NCBI GenBank assembly: GCA_014379105.1
Contig: JACMML010000352.1
Location: forward strand, 1 to 33,963
Direction of reading: 5' to 3'
Source of the DNA: Phycisphaerae bacterium
GTDB taxonomy: Bacteria > Planctomycetota > Phycisphaerae > Tepidisphaerales > Tepidisphaeraceae
Length of the DNA: 33,963 nucleotides
This document shows, in pieces, positions 1-9,780 of the stretch. Position 1 is the first letter of the stretch. Every line of letters starts with the position of its first letter. The position numbers and the translations under genes were made by a program. Below the pieces are notes generated by a model, which saw only the letters and a program-made list of their open reading frames with translations, was not told where the DNA came from and made no database searches.

Positions 1-2111
1 CCGCCGGCGTGGAATTCCAGCTCAGCAACATTGGCCGAGGAACCGTCCGGCCCGATGTAGCGGACGTAGCGGAAGTTGGCGCCGGTGGGGTTGACATCAA
101 CCGACGTCAATGTGCCGGCGGTGGGCGCGTTGGCGATCGTAAACAGATCGACGACGCCGGCGGCAAAATCTGCATCGTTCGATCCCTGGAACCGGCCACC
201 GACCATGCCGACCGAGTTTCCGTTGCGGGGGGCAAACTTGATCTGCCGGACCCAGCGTGGCGCGCCCAGGTCCAGGCCCACCCAGCCATCATTTGGAGTA
301 GTGGATGCGAAATAGGTGAAGAAATCACCGTCAAATGCGCTGCTGGCGGCATGGCCGGTCGTCCCGGGCGTGCTGAGACTGACGCCGCTTAACTTGCCGC
401 TCGTTGGCGCGGCACCGCTGCCGTTGTAGGCGATGCGGGTGATTCGGCCGTTATAGAAATCCGTGTAGTAGATCGCGCCGTCCGGACCTTGCACCAGATC
501 AACGGCACTGTTGGGCAGCGAGCGGAAGATCTGCCGCGTGGCCGGGTCGGGCAGACCGTTGGCGCCTTTGTACATCACGTATATCTGCTTGCGCGAATAG
601 TCCGTGAAAAGCATCGCCCCTTCGTACGCGGCCGGGTACGCGCCGCCGGTGTAGAAGACGATGCCCGTTGGCGAGCTGCCGCCGGTGGGTTCCACCGAGC
701 CGGGAACGATCTGCTGCGCGTGGGTGTAACTGAACCACGGCATGTTCACAGCTGACGGTCCTTGCGCATACAGGCTCTGCAGCAGCGGCAGATTGGCAGA
801 TGCATAGCCCGGCTGCGGACTCGGTCCTTCGTACGCCGGCCAGCCGAAGTTCTCGGCGCTGGCGTCGGAGGCATTGGTGATTCGGTTGATCTCTTCGTAA
901 TCATTCCATCCGGTTTCAGCGATCCAGATTTCGCTGGTTCCCGGACGGAATGTAAATCGGTACGGATTGCGCAAGCCATAGGAGATGATGCGTTTTGCAT
1001 TGGCATCACTGCTCGATGCGAATGGATTGCCTGATGCGCCCAGGCCGGTATCAGGATCAACGCGGATGATCGTGCCGTCGAGGCCGACCGGGTCGCCGCC
1101 GGAGCGGATGTCCTGGCTGCGCAGCGCGCCGCCTTCATTCGCCGGATCGTTGAAGGCATTGATCTGCCCGGTATCGACCGTGCCGAAGCTGGCGCCGTCG
1201 CCAGCCGAGGCGTAGAGAAAGCCGTCCGTGCCGAAACTCAGATCCCCGATGGAATGACTTGGATACTGATTCTGCCAATCGTGTATTAACACCTGCTCCA
1301 CGCCGGTCATCACGTTGCCACTGGCAACGAGCTTGGACAATCGGCCGCTGACGGTCGAGCTTCCGTCGCTGGAACCCGGATCGGAGTTGGTGTTGGCGGT
1401 TCCCCACTTGGGCGCTGTGCCGCCAACGTCGCCATCAAAAGTATACAGCACATACACATACGGCCGGCCGGTGGTGAACTGCGGATCGAGCGTCATGCCA
1501 AGCAGGCCGCGGTCCCAGTAGTTGTGAACCCGTGTGCGCAGGTCGGCAAATATGTCCGGCGTGGAATCCGAGAAGCTGTCAAACACCTTGATGACGCCGC
1601 GCTTCTCGGCCACGAAAATTCGCCCGTCATCCGCAAACTCGACGGCCGTCGGATCGACAAGACCTGAGATGGCAGTCGATTCATTAAAACTCGGCGCGCC
1701 CGTGGTGAACGACACCTCCCAGTCGGCGGCCAACGTTCCACCTCCGGCATCCTTCACGCCGCTCGCTCCGCCGACCACGCGCAGCAGGTAGTAGCTGTTT
1801 GTGGATTGCAAGTTCTGAACCGGATCGACCGTGAGCGTATTTGTGGATGTTGAATACGCGTACGCGGCAGCGACCTCATTGCCCGCGGCATCGAATAGTC
1901 GCACCGTGCTCGCGTTCAGAGTCGCCGCATTCATCGCTTCATTGAACCGCACGGTGAGGTCGCCGGAAGTGCTCGCTAGCTGCTGACCGTTATACGGAGC
2001 GGTGGTGGCAATGCTGGCGAAGAGGCGTCTGGATTCGAGCAGGTCGCAGCTTGCGACGGCGGAACGCAATAGCTTCTTGGATGCGGACGACAGGCGTGGA
2101 CGTGATGACAT
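1..2111 (-). CDS. PQQ-type glucose/sorbosone dehydrogenase-like secreted protein with N-terminal LEPR-like motif, Ig-like (SbsA-type) domain and C-terminal discoidin-like region; 3' end outside window
   Basis: Own reverse-strand translation from ATG at 2111: MSSRPRLSSASKKLLRSAVASCDLLESRRLFASIATTAPYNGQQLASTSGDLTVRFNEAMNAATLNASTVRLFD...FADDGRIFVAEKRGVIKVFD...RGLLGMTLDPQF...SIGDLSFGTDGFLYASAGDGAS...GLRNPYRFTFRPGTSEIWIAETGWNDYEEINR...; no stop before the window edge, so absent from the ORF track. Confidence 0.85.
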   Translation of the reverse strand, partial: MSSRPRLSSASKKLLRSAVASCDLLESRRLFASIATTAPYNGQQLASTSGDLTVRFNEAMNAATLNASTVRLFDAAGNEVAAAYAYSTSTNTLTVDPVQNLQSTNSYYLLRVVGGASGVKDAGGGTLAADWEVSFTTGAPSFNESTAISGLVDPTAVEFADDGRIFVAEKRGVIKVFDSFSDSTPDIFADLRTRVHNYWDRGLLGMTLDPQFTTGRPYVYVLYTFDGDVGGTAPKWGTANTNSDPGSSDGSSTVSGRLSKLVASGNVMTGVEQVLIHDWQNQYPSHSIGDLSFGTDGFLYASAGDGASFGTVDTGQINAFNDPANEGGALRSQDIRSGGDPVGLDGTIIRVDPDTGLGASGNPFASSSDANAKRIISYGLRNPYRFTFRPGTSEIWIAETGWNDYEEINRITNASDASAENFGWPAYEGPSPQPGYASANLPLLQSLYAQGPSAVNMPWFSYTHAQQIVPGSVEPTGGSSPTGIVFYTGGAYPAAYEGAMLFTDYSRKQIYVMYKGANGLPDPATRQIFRSLPNSAVDLVQGPDGAIYYTDFYNGRITRIAYNGSGAAPTSGKLSGVSLSTPGTTGHAASSAFDGDFFTYFASTTPNDGWVGLDLGAPRWVRQIKFAPRNGNSVGMVGGRFQGSNDADFAAGVVDLFTIANAPTAGTLTSVDVNPTGANFRYVRYIGPDGSSANVAELEFHAG

Positions 2112-2281
2112 TCAGGCTTCCTTATCCGGGCGCAAGCGATATTCTTCGGCGGCTGTTGGGGAGGATTATGCGGGCAGTAATGCCGGCGCAGAAGTGTCAA
2201 CAAGCATAGAAGTCATAAGCCGCATAGAGCGCAGCGTTAAGGTGGGAATACTATTTTGATTGGGCGGGCCGGAAGTCGCGA

Positions 2282-3622
2282 CTAAGACGCGCCGGGCGCG
2301 GCCGAGGAGTGCGGGAGGCGTGGGGTGGCCACGGCATTGCTTGCAGCGCGGCCGGCGAGCTGGCGGATTACCGAGCGATGGAACGCCCGGTATTGTTCCC
2401 CTTTGGCGGCGGTGGAAAAAATCTCGGCTCGGCGCTTCGCGGCCTCACCCATTGCGGCCACTTTTTCCGGGTGCTCGTACCAATCGCGCATCGCCAGAGC
2501 GATTCTGTCGACAATCTGTTCCGGCGTGGTGTTGTCATCAATAGGAATCTTTGTGCCGCACTCGTTGGTGACGATCATCGCCGGGGTGAGGTGATCCAGC
2601 GTCATCACCGGCACGCCCGCCAGCATCGCCTCGACAATCGCGCCCTGGCTGTCGCGCAGGACCGTGTGAACACACGCATCGGCCCGAGCGACCGCGCGCA
2701 CGCAATCGACATGCGGCATGTCGCCGGGCAGCTCGACGCGGTCGGCCACGCCGAGATCGCGGGCGAGCTGGGTGATCTGGCCGCGCATCGGGCCGTCGCA
2801 CAGGTGGATGTATCTTGCGTTGGGAAGGTTTGCCTTGGCGAACGCGCGGACGGCGAGATCAACGCCGCGGTAGTAGCTGAGTCCGCCACAACTGGCGAAC
2901 GTGAACGGCTGACTCGCCAAACGGCCCGCCCGCGCCTCGCTCGCCGCCGCCTGCAGCTCAGCCGATCCGGCAATCGCGGAGCAGACTTGAGCGATATTCT
3001 TTCCGCCGTAGCGACGGAACCAGGTTTCGCAGCTTGGAACGCCCGCGAGCAGCAGATCGGCTCGGCGGATGCAGCGCTTCAGAAGCGGGTCATGCCGCCA
3101 GATGTTTCGAGCCAGCAGACGGAAAAAATCTGAGAATCGCGCCGAGATCGGTCCATTGCGCGAGAAACGCTTCGGTAACTGGTCGCCGCCCCCGACGTGC
3201 CCGAAGATGAACCCTACGCCGTCATCCACAAGGCTTGCACCGGCGCTGGGCATCCACCAGCGGAAGAGCGATACGTGCTGGATCAGATCCAGCTTCACCG
3301 CGCGATGAATGCGCTTCGCCGCCCGCGCCGCCGCGAACTGCCAGAGGTAGTAGTGCAGATTGTAAAGTGAGTAGAAGCTGTTGCGCATCCAGCTCACGAC
3401 GCCGGGAAGTCGTACGTAGGTGACATTTACCGGGTGCGTCTTGTGGCGATCGCGCAGGTAGGGTTCGATCAATGATCGATTGTCTTCGTGCGTCACCAGC
3501 CACACGGGCTGTGTCCGCGCCAGGTCTTCGACGTAATGCCAGCCGAGCCCCCACTCGCTCCCGCGACCGGGACCGCAGGCGTAGGCGATGAACAGAAGCT
3601 TATAGGGTGATTCGCTGGTCAA
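2282..3622 (-). CDS. Glycosyltransferase family 4 (group 1) protein
   Basis: 446-aa ORF; N-term LLFIAYACGPGRGSEWGLGWHYVEDLA, C-terminal GT-B pattern (CDGPMRGQITQLARDLGVADRVELPGDMPHVDCVRAVARADACVHTVLRDSQGAIVEAMLAGVPVMTLD). Confidence 0.85.
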   Translation of the reverse strand: MTSESPYKLLFIAYACGPGRGSEWGLGWHYVEDLARTQPVWLVTHEDNRSLIEPYLRDRHKTHPVNVTYVRLPGVVSWMRNSFYSLYNLHYYLWQFAAARAAKRIHRAVKLDLIQHVSLFRWWMPSAGASLVDDGVGFIFGHVGGGDQLPKRFSRNGPISARFSDFFRLLARNIWRHDPLLKRCIRRADLLLAGVPSCETWFRRYGGKNIAQVCSAIAGSAELQAAASEARAGRLASQPFTFASCGGLSYYRGVDLAVRAFAKANLPNARYIHLCDGPMRGQITQLARDLGVADRVELPGDMPHVDCVRAVARADACVHTVLRDSQGAIVEAMLAGVPVMTLDHLTPAMIVTNECGTKIPIDDNTTPEQIVDRIALAMRDWYEHPEKVAAMGEAAKRRAEIFSTAAKGEQYRAFHRSVIRQLAGRAASNAVATPRLPHSSAAPGAS

Positions 3623-3905
3623 CTTGCTGACTCACTTGATTATCGGGTTCTCATAGAGACGCCTCAAGAACCTTCCTACTTCAATCGGCCTGACAGGCTC
3701 CTCACTCAATGCGAAAACCTGCGGCACCCCCGCGAAGGCACTTAAATCCGTCAGGAACCGCATAGTCCGTTTATCCGGAGCCGACGGGGCTAATTTCAAC
3801 CTTCATTCACTCATCAATTCGCTCGATGTAGGAGAGGAAACCCGGCAGAGTTGGATGCGTCAGCGCGTCACGAATTGGAGTCCGGGGCATTTTTGAGGAA
3901 CTGAT

Positions 3906-4625
3906 ATGAACCTGAAGATCATCGCCGCGTTCGCGGCCTCTACGTTACTGATGTTCGGCGGTTGCGACGCCGCACCCAAGGCCAAGCCTGCGTCCGCCGC
4001 GCCTGCGGCGAAGTTTGACGGGATGGCGCTGCGCTCCGGCGATCGTGTGGAACTGAAGTTTTTCTACGCGCCCGAGCTCAATGACACACAGCAGATCATG
4101 CCCAACGGCAAGCTGTCGCTCCAATTGATCGGCGACGTGCAGGCGGCGGGCAAAGCGCCCGGCGATCTGGCCGAGGAGCTCAAGACTGCCTACTCGCAGC
4201 ACCTCAAATATCCGAATGTCTCTGTCATCGTGCGCGAGATGTACCAGCGCAAGGTGTACGTGACCGGTGAAGTGATTCAGCCCGGCCTGGTCGATCTGGC
4301 CGGTGAGTTGAGCCCGCTGGAGGCGATCATGAACCGTGGCGGCTTCGCCATGACCACCGCCGAGACATCCAGCGTCATCGTCATCCGCCACGAAGGCGAC
4401 AAGCGCGTCGGCTACAAGATCGACCTCAAGACCGCGATGGCCGGCGGTGAGAGCGCCAACTTCCAGCTACAGCCGCAGGATATTGTTTACGTCCCCCGCA
4501 CCGCGGTGGTCAACATGAACAACTTCCTCGAGCAATACGTCACCAACATGATCCCGCAGAGCGGCTTTATTTACACCCGCTCCACGGGAAACAGCACGAT
4601 CGGCATCAACACCGCCGGCAACTAA
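3906..4625 (+). CDS. Polysaccharide export outer-membrane lipoprotein (Wza/OPX-like, Poly_export + SLBB)
   Basis: Signal with lipobox-like LMFGGC; LRSGDRVELKFFYAPELNDTQQIMPNGKLSLQLIGDVQAAGKAPGDLAEELKTAYS motif; ribosome-binding-like GAGGA upstream of ATG. Confidence 0.9.
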   Translation: MNLKIIAAFAASTLLMFGGCDAAPKAKPASAAPAAKFDGMALRSGDRVELKFFYAPELNDTQQIMPNGKLSLQLIGDVQAAGKAPGDLAEELKTAYSQHLKYPNVSVIVREMYQRKVYVTGEVIQPGLVDLAGELSPLEAIMNRGGFAMTTAETSSVIVIRHEGDKRVGYKIDLKTAMAGGESANFQLQPQDIVYVPRTAVVNMNNFLEQYVTNMIPQSGFIYTRSTGNSTIGINTAGN

Positions 4626-4654
4626 AGAACTTGGCAGCCTGAACCGCCCCAAGA

Positions 4655-7057
4655 TTGAATCGGCAAAGAAGGGAAGCAATCGTGAACGACATCATTCTTC
4701 CGACCGGCAGTGGATCTGATCCGCTGCTCCACACGTCGCGGGCAAAGCGGGCCTTCAGCGGTTCACCGCGCGATCTCCTCTTCGTGCTCTTCTGGCATCG
4801 CCGCAAGGTGGTCACATTCTTTGCGGTCGCCACGCTGCTGACCGCGCTGGCTGTGCTGGTGCTGCCGAGCACCTACCGCAGTGAATCCAAGCTATTGGTG
4901 AAGCTCGGAAGCGACACGATCACGCCCAGCGCTTCGGCATCCTTCGGCGGGCCAATTGTCCAACCGGTGATGTATTGGGAAGTGCAGATGAAGACCGAGC
5001 TGGAAGTGCTCCGCAGCCGTGAGATCGCGATGAGCGTCGTTGATCAACTGGGCGCCGGACGCATCCTGCGTAAAGGCGACGTGCAGGCGGGGTCGAAGGA
5101 AGACCCGATGTATAAACAGGCGCTTCTGGCGCTACAGACCAATCTTTCGCTCGAAGTAGTCCCCGACTCAAGCATTCTGCTGATCGCCTACCAGAGCGGC
5201 GACGGCAAGCTCGCGCGAGACGTCACGGCGGCGTATGTGGATCGGTATCTCGGGCTGCGGTCATCCGTTCGCGAGACGGCCGCGAGCGCGAAGTTTCTGA
5301 ATGGGGAACGCGAAGAGACTTTGAAGATCGTTCAGGATCTGGAAGACAAAATCCGCAAGATCAAGGACGAGGCCGGCGTCGGCAATATCGACGAGCAGCG
5401 CCAGATCCTGCAAAACCGAATTGGCGCCATGCAGTCCGATGTTGCAGCCGCCCGCGCCGCGGCGATCACCGCCGACGCCGAGGCTGCGAAGATCGAGCAG
5501 CGCCTGAAGAACATCCCCGAGCGGGTGATTTCCCAGCAGACAATCAACCAGGCGATGAACTGGGCAGACGAGCTGAAGAAGGACATCCACAAGCTCGAAC
5601 AGGACATGGCCGACGCCCGCGCCCGCTACAACGAGAACAGCCCGCAAGTAAGCATTATCGAACAGAAGCTCGCCAGCGCCAAAGCGTCGTTGGAACGTGG
5701 CTTGAATGAAGGCGGGAACGAGCGCGTCGAGTCGCTGAACCCCATCTACCAGGACCTGGCGCGGCGGCTCGAAGACGCCCGCACCAACTCGACGATCGGC
5801 AAATCAAAAGAGATCGCGATCGGCGACGAAATCAAGAATGCCGACGCGCAGCTGCAGAAAGTGAACCGCGTTGAAGTGACCATCAAGAATCTCCTCCGCT
5901 CCGCAAACCTGCGCGAGGATACGCTCAAGATGATCACGCAGGCCGCGGACCGCGCGGACATGCTCGCGGCGTTTCAAGGCGAGAATCTGAACAACGTCAG
6001 CATCGTCCAGCCCGCCACACTCCCGCTGCGGCCGGTGGCGCCGAATCGGCTGATGCTGCTGATGCTCGGCATGTTTGTCGCCGGAACCGGCGCTGTCGGG
6101 CTCGGTATCGCATCCGAGACCCTCAGCCGCACCGCCAAGCGCCCCGAAGATATCGATCGCATGTCCGGCCTGCCGAGCGTGTCGGTGCCAGTCATTGAAT
6201 CGCAGTCGTTCCTCGGAGCGGCGCCGTCGATCGGAATCACCGGCGGCTCCAACGGTCAGAAATTGCTGGCCGTGTCCAGAAGCGCGGATAACGGGCTGCT
6301 GCCCACGCAGACGGTTGATACAAATGTTGCGATGGTCTCGCCGGGCTCGCGCCGCAACGGCGATACGCGCGCGATTCGCCGCTGGAGCCCGCAATTGCTC
6401 CAATCCGCGCACGGAATCATCGACGGCCTTTTATTCGACGCGATTCACTCGTCTAAGAACCAGCAGGCGTTCGTGACCGGGTTGATCAGCTGCCGCCCGG
6501 GACAAGGCGCCAGCACGCTTAGTGCTTACGTCGCATCGGCGATCGCCGATCGGCTTGAGGCGTCACTGCCGCTGCACCCGGACGACCGCGTGCTGCTGGT
6601 GGACGCCGATATTTCCGAACCAACGCTCCATCGCGTGCTCTCGATTGATGACACGCCCGGACTCGGCGATTGGCTGGCGATCTCGCATATGGATGCACCG
6701 CCGGTGACAGAATTTATTCACGCGACGCAACATCCGCGTCTCTCGGTTATGCCCGGCGGGCGATCAAGCACGCTCACGCGACTGCTGGATCGTCTCGACC
6801 TGCTAATCGACGAAGCCACACGCGGCCATCGGCACCTCGTGCTCGACCTGCCGCCGGTTTCCTCAACGCCAACAGCGCTGCGACTGGCGGCCAAATGCAC
6901 GGCTGTGCTTCTGGTGGTGGAATGCGGGAACCTGCATCAGGAAGTGGTTCGCCGCTCGGTCCTGGCGCTACAGGCCGCCGGCGCGAATGTCTGCGGAGTG
7001 GTTCTCAATAAACGCCGTTTCCCGATCCCCGACTGGTTGTACGAACGGGCCTCGTAA
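4655..7057 (+). CDS. Wzc/GumC-like chain-length determinant with C-terminal CpsD/BY-kinase-like P-loop domain (Walker A degenerate); start may be the GTG at 4682
   Basis: 800 aa; N-terminal TM and Wzz region, long coiled coil, second TM after PLRPVAPNRLMLLMLG, then GLISCRPGQGASTLSAYVASAIADR...VLLVDADISEPTLHRVLSI...HLVLDLPPVSSTPTALRLAAKCTAVLLVVECG. Confidence 0.88.
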   Translation: MNRQRREAIVNDIILPTGSGSDPLLHTSRAKRAFSGSPRDLLFVLFWHRRKVVTFFAVATLLTALAVLVLPSTYRSESKLLVKLGSDTITPSASASFGGPIVQPVMYWEVQMKTELEVLRSREIAMSVVDQLGAGRILRKGDVQAGSKEDPMYKQALLALQTNLSLEVVPDSSILLIAYQSGDGKLARDVTAAYVDRYLGLRSSVRETAASAKFLNGEREETLKIVQDLEDKIRKIKDEAGVGNIDEQRQILQNRIGAMQSDVAAARAAAITADAEAAKIEQRLKNIPERVISQQTINQAMNWADELKKDIHKLEQDMADARARYNENSPQVSIIEQKLASAKASLERGLNEGGNERVESLNPIYQDLARRLEDARTNSTIGKSKEIAIGDEIKNADAQLQKVNRVEVTIKNLLRSANLREDTLKMITQAADRADMLAAFQGENLNNVSIVQPATLPLRPVAPNRLMLLMLGMFVAGTGAVGLGIASETLSRTAKRPEDIDRMSGLPSVSVPVIESQSFLGAAPSIGITGGSNGQKLLAVSRSADNGLLPTQTVDTNVAMVSPGSRRNGDTRAIRRWSPQLLQSAHGIIDGLLFDAIHSSKNQQAFVTGLISCRPGQGASTLSAYVASAIADRLEASLPLHPDDRVLLVDADISEPTLHRVLSIDDTPGLGDWLAISHMDAPPVTEFIHATQHPRLSVMPGGRSSTLTRLLDRLDLLIDEATRGHRHLVLDLPPVSSTPTALRLAAKCTAVLLVVECGNLHQEVVRRSVLALQAAGANVCGVVLNKRRFPIPDWLYERAS

Positions 7058-7096
7058 CAGGCCTGCGGAAGTCGAAATGATCGAGGTAACTGATTC

Positions 7097-8467
7097 GTGA
7101 GCAGCGCCGAATCCAACAACGCCCATGTGATCGATTACGGCCCGCGCGAACGCGCGACGCTCGGGGCGCTCTGGGGCCGTCACGGACGGGCGCTGCTGAC
7201 GCTTAGCGATCAGGCGGTGGTCAGTCTCGCGAGCTTCGCGACCAATTTCCTGCTGCTTCATCACTTCGCCAGCGGTGCCGGGGAGACGCACTACGCGTAT
7301 TACACGCTGGCGCTGAACCTGATGATCTGGGTGGCGGAAGTTCATGCCACGCTCGTCTTCACGCCTCACACGATGCTCTCTCCGCGGATGTCCGGTCACG
7401 CACTGCGGCGATTTCATGGCAGCACGCTGTTGCACCATTTTGGCGTCTCAATGCTCGCCAGCATCGCGACGTTGATCGCCGGTTTTGCGTATCGAAATAC
7501 CAATCCTGAATGGTCGCACGTGCTGGTCATTCTCAGCGCCGGGGCGATCCTGATCGGACTCCGCAATTATGCCCGGCCGTACTCATTTACCGCGAAGAAG
7601 CCGCACATTGCCCTGATACTGGATCTCGCCGTCTCGGCGCTGCAGATCGGCGGGATCATCGCGCTTCGCCATGCGGACATGCTGAATGCAACTACCGCCG
7701 TCGCGATGGTGGCCGGGGCGGCGGCGCTGCCTTCGCTCATCTGGCTGCTGCTGAACCAGAGCGCTTTTGCGCCGAGTGTCGCGGGCGCAATCAATGACCT
7801 GAAGTTTGAATGGCCGAATACGCGCTGGGTATTCCTGTCGGGCATGGTCTGGAACGCGGGTATGCAACTTTATCCGTGGCTGATCCTGTTACTCGGCGGA
7901 ACGCTTGAGGTCGCGCTGTGGGGCGCGTGTTATCAACTCGCGGCGGTCGCGAATCCGCTGCTGATGGGTTTGCAGAATTTCACAGGGCCGCGGATTGCCG
8001 AAGCCTACACCGAGCGCAAGCGCGAGGATTTTGTCAGCTTCGTGTACCGAACCGCGTTGTGGACATCGATCCTGATGATCGGGCCGGCGGTTCTACTGTC
8101 GGTGTTTGCAGACGGCGCGCTCACCTGGATAAGCAATGGTAAATTCCATGGTCACCAGGCGGCAATCACGCTCTTGTGTGCCGCGATCACGCTTCAGGCA
8201 ATCACCTTTACGCTGTCGCGCGGCCTGTTTGCGCTGCACCGCGCCGACCTCGATCTCTACTGCAATTTCGGCCCGCTCCTGTTGCTGCTGACCGGCGGCA
8301 CGGCGCTGACGCACGCGTTTGGTGCCACCGGCGCGGCCGGCAGTCTCCTCATCGCACAATTACTCTCAACCTCGTCCCGTGCGGTCCTGTTCCGCTACGC
8401 GGCAAGCCGCCATCATCAGATGCGGGACGTTGACCCTGTTCCCGAAGAAGTGCGAGGCTCGTCATGA
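7097..8467 (+). CDS. Wzx-like polysaccharide flippase / multi-TM transporter
   Basis: 456 aa with about a dozen hydrophobic segments, in the polysaccharide operon; MATE/Wzx-like topology. Confidence 0.75.
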   Translation: MSSAESNNAHVIDYGPRERATLGALWGRHGRALLTLSDQAVVSLASFATNFLLLHHFASGAGETHYAYYTLALNLMIWVAEVHATLVFTPHTMLSPRMSGHALRRFHGSTLLHHFGVSMLASIATLIAGFAYRNTNPEWSHVLVILSAGAILIGLRNYARPYSFTAKKPHIALILDLAVSALQIGGIIALRHADMLNATTAVAMVAGAAALPSLIWLLLNQSAFAPSVAGAINDLKFEWPNTRWVFLSGMVWNAGMQLYPWLILLLGGTLEVALWGACYQLAAVANPLLMGLQNFTGPRIAEAYTERKREDFVSFVYRTALWTSILMIGPAVLLSVFADGALTWISNGKFHGHQAAITLLCAAITLQAITFTLSRGLFALHRADLDLYCNFGPLLLLLTGGTALTHAFGATGAAGSLLIAQLLSTSSRAVLFRYAASRHHQMRDVDPVPEEVRGSS

Positions 8468-9780
8468 GCAGCCTTGCAATGCCTTCACCACGAGCGCACT
8501 TCGCCGCCCGCACCGACGGCTGGCCATGGGCGGCGGCGCTGGTGCTTTTCTCACTGTTCGCCGGCGCCACATGGGCGTGGGACGCAAGTCAGCGCTGGTA
8601 CGAAACCAGCACCGGCGACGTCAACGCGATGGTCGATCGCATCTCCGACGGCCAGCTCAGCCGGCAGGCGTCGTTCGCGCTTCTTGGGCTGTGGGGTCTG
8701 TGCGGCGTCTTCCTGCCCGCCCAGCGGCCTACGCGGCTCAAACTGTTGATCGCCTATCCGCTGATGGTCTTCTGCGCCTGGGCGTTCATCAGCATCATGT
8801 GGAGCACCGACACCCAGCAGACCGCCAAGCGGCTGGTCGTATTCGGCGCGATGATCTTGGCCGTCCTGTCCACCGTCCGCCGCTACGACGCGCGCGAGGT
8901 CGCACAGATCGCGTTCATCGCTTCCGGTTTGACCATGCTCTGCGGCATCGGCAACGAGATGCGCATTCTCATCACCGATTCACCGGTTTTCAGCCAATGG
9001 CGCTTCGGCGGAACCATGCACCCGAATCACGCCGGGCTGAATTGCCTGGTGGTGATGCTCTCGAGCCTCTACCTATACCGTTTTCAGAAGCAGCGCCTGT
9101 TCCTGCTGACCTTCGCGATCGGCACGTTGATCCTGCTGGTCACAAAATCGCGCACCGCGCTGATGGCATCAATCACCGGTTGCGGGATCTTCCTGCTTCT
9201 GGCGACGACAATCCCGCGCGCCGCGCTCGGCCTGCTCGCCGGTGCGTGGCTGATCGCCGGCGCGTTATGGCTGTCGTCTCTTCAGATGCTGCCGGACCTC
9301 AACGATCTTGCATCGATGGGCCGCGACGACATCAAGAAGGCGGACGTCAAGCAGCTCACGGGGCGCACGGATATCTGGAAATTCGCCGTCATGCAGGCCG
9401 GTCGCGATCCGAATCGCACGTTCGTCGGTTATGGCTACGAGACATTCTGGACGCCGACCAATGCCCGCGGCGTCTCCGATTTCGTCAAGTTTAAGATTTC
9501 CGAAGGACACTGCGTCTACCTCGACTGGTACCTCGAGCTCGGGCTGGTCGGCGCCGGGCTCTACGTCTTCATTCTGCTGACATCGCTGCTCCGTTGGGGC
9601 AAAGCCGCGGTGCTGCTGCAATCCCCGGCCGCGGCGCTGGCGGCGGCGGTGCTGGCGGCGGTGGTCGTGCACGGGCTGGCCGAATCATCACTCGGCGATG
9701 CGAACCTTCCCACCTTCATGAGTTACGCCGCAATGGCGGCCGCGGCTTTCCTGCGGAACGACGAGGACATCGACGCATGA
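8464..9780 (+). CDS. O-antigen ligase/polymerase (Wzy/WaaL-like) membrane protein
   Basis: 438 aa polytopic; FGGTMHPNHAGLNCLVVMLSSLYL...LLVTKSRTALMASITG motif pattern typical of the Wzy_C/O-antigen ligase family. Confidence 0.85.
   Translation: MSSLAMPSPRAHFAARTDGWPWAAALVLFSLFAGATWAWDASQRWYETSTGDVNAMVDRISDGQLSRQASFALLGLWGLCGVFLPAQRPTRLKLLIAYPLMVFCAWAFISIMWSTDTQQTAKRLVVFGAMILAVLSTVRRYDAREVAQIAFIASGLTMLCGIGNEMRILITDSPVFSQWRFGGTMHPNHAGLNCLVVMLSSLYLYRFQKQRLFLLTFAIGTLILLVTKSRTALMASITGCGIFLLLATTIPRAALGLLAGAWLIAGALWLSSLQMLPDLNDLASMGRDDIKKADVKQLTGRTDIWKFAVMQAGRDPNRTFVGYGYETFWTPTNARGVSDFVKFKISEGHCVYLDWYLELGLVGAGLYVFILLTSLLRWGKAAVLLQSPAAALAAAVLAAVVVHGLAESSLGDANLPTFMSYAAMAAAAFLRNDEDIDA

Noticed and set aside
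2309-3133. 274-aa plus-strand ORF
   Set aside because: Antisense to the GT4 gene; no recognisable domain.
3740-3795. Possible cobalamin or cyclic-di-GMP riboswitch in the EPS leader
   Set aside because: Only scattered similarity (AAATCCG...CCGCA); no full consensus core could be matched by eye.
8319-9494. 391-aa plus-strand ORF
   Set aside because: Out-of-frame overlap with the polymerase gene; Arg/Pro/His-rich, no motif.
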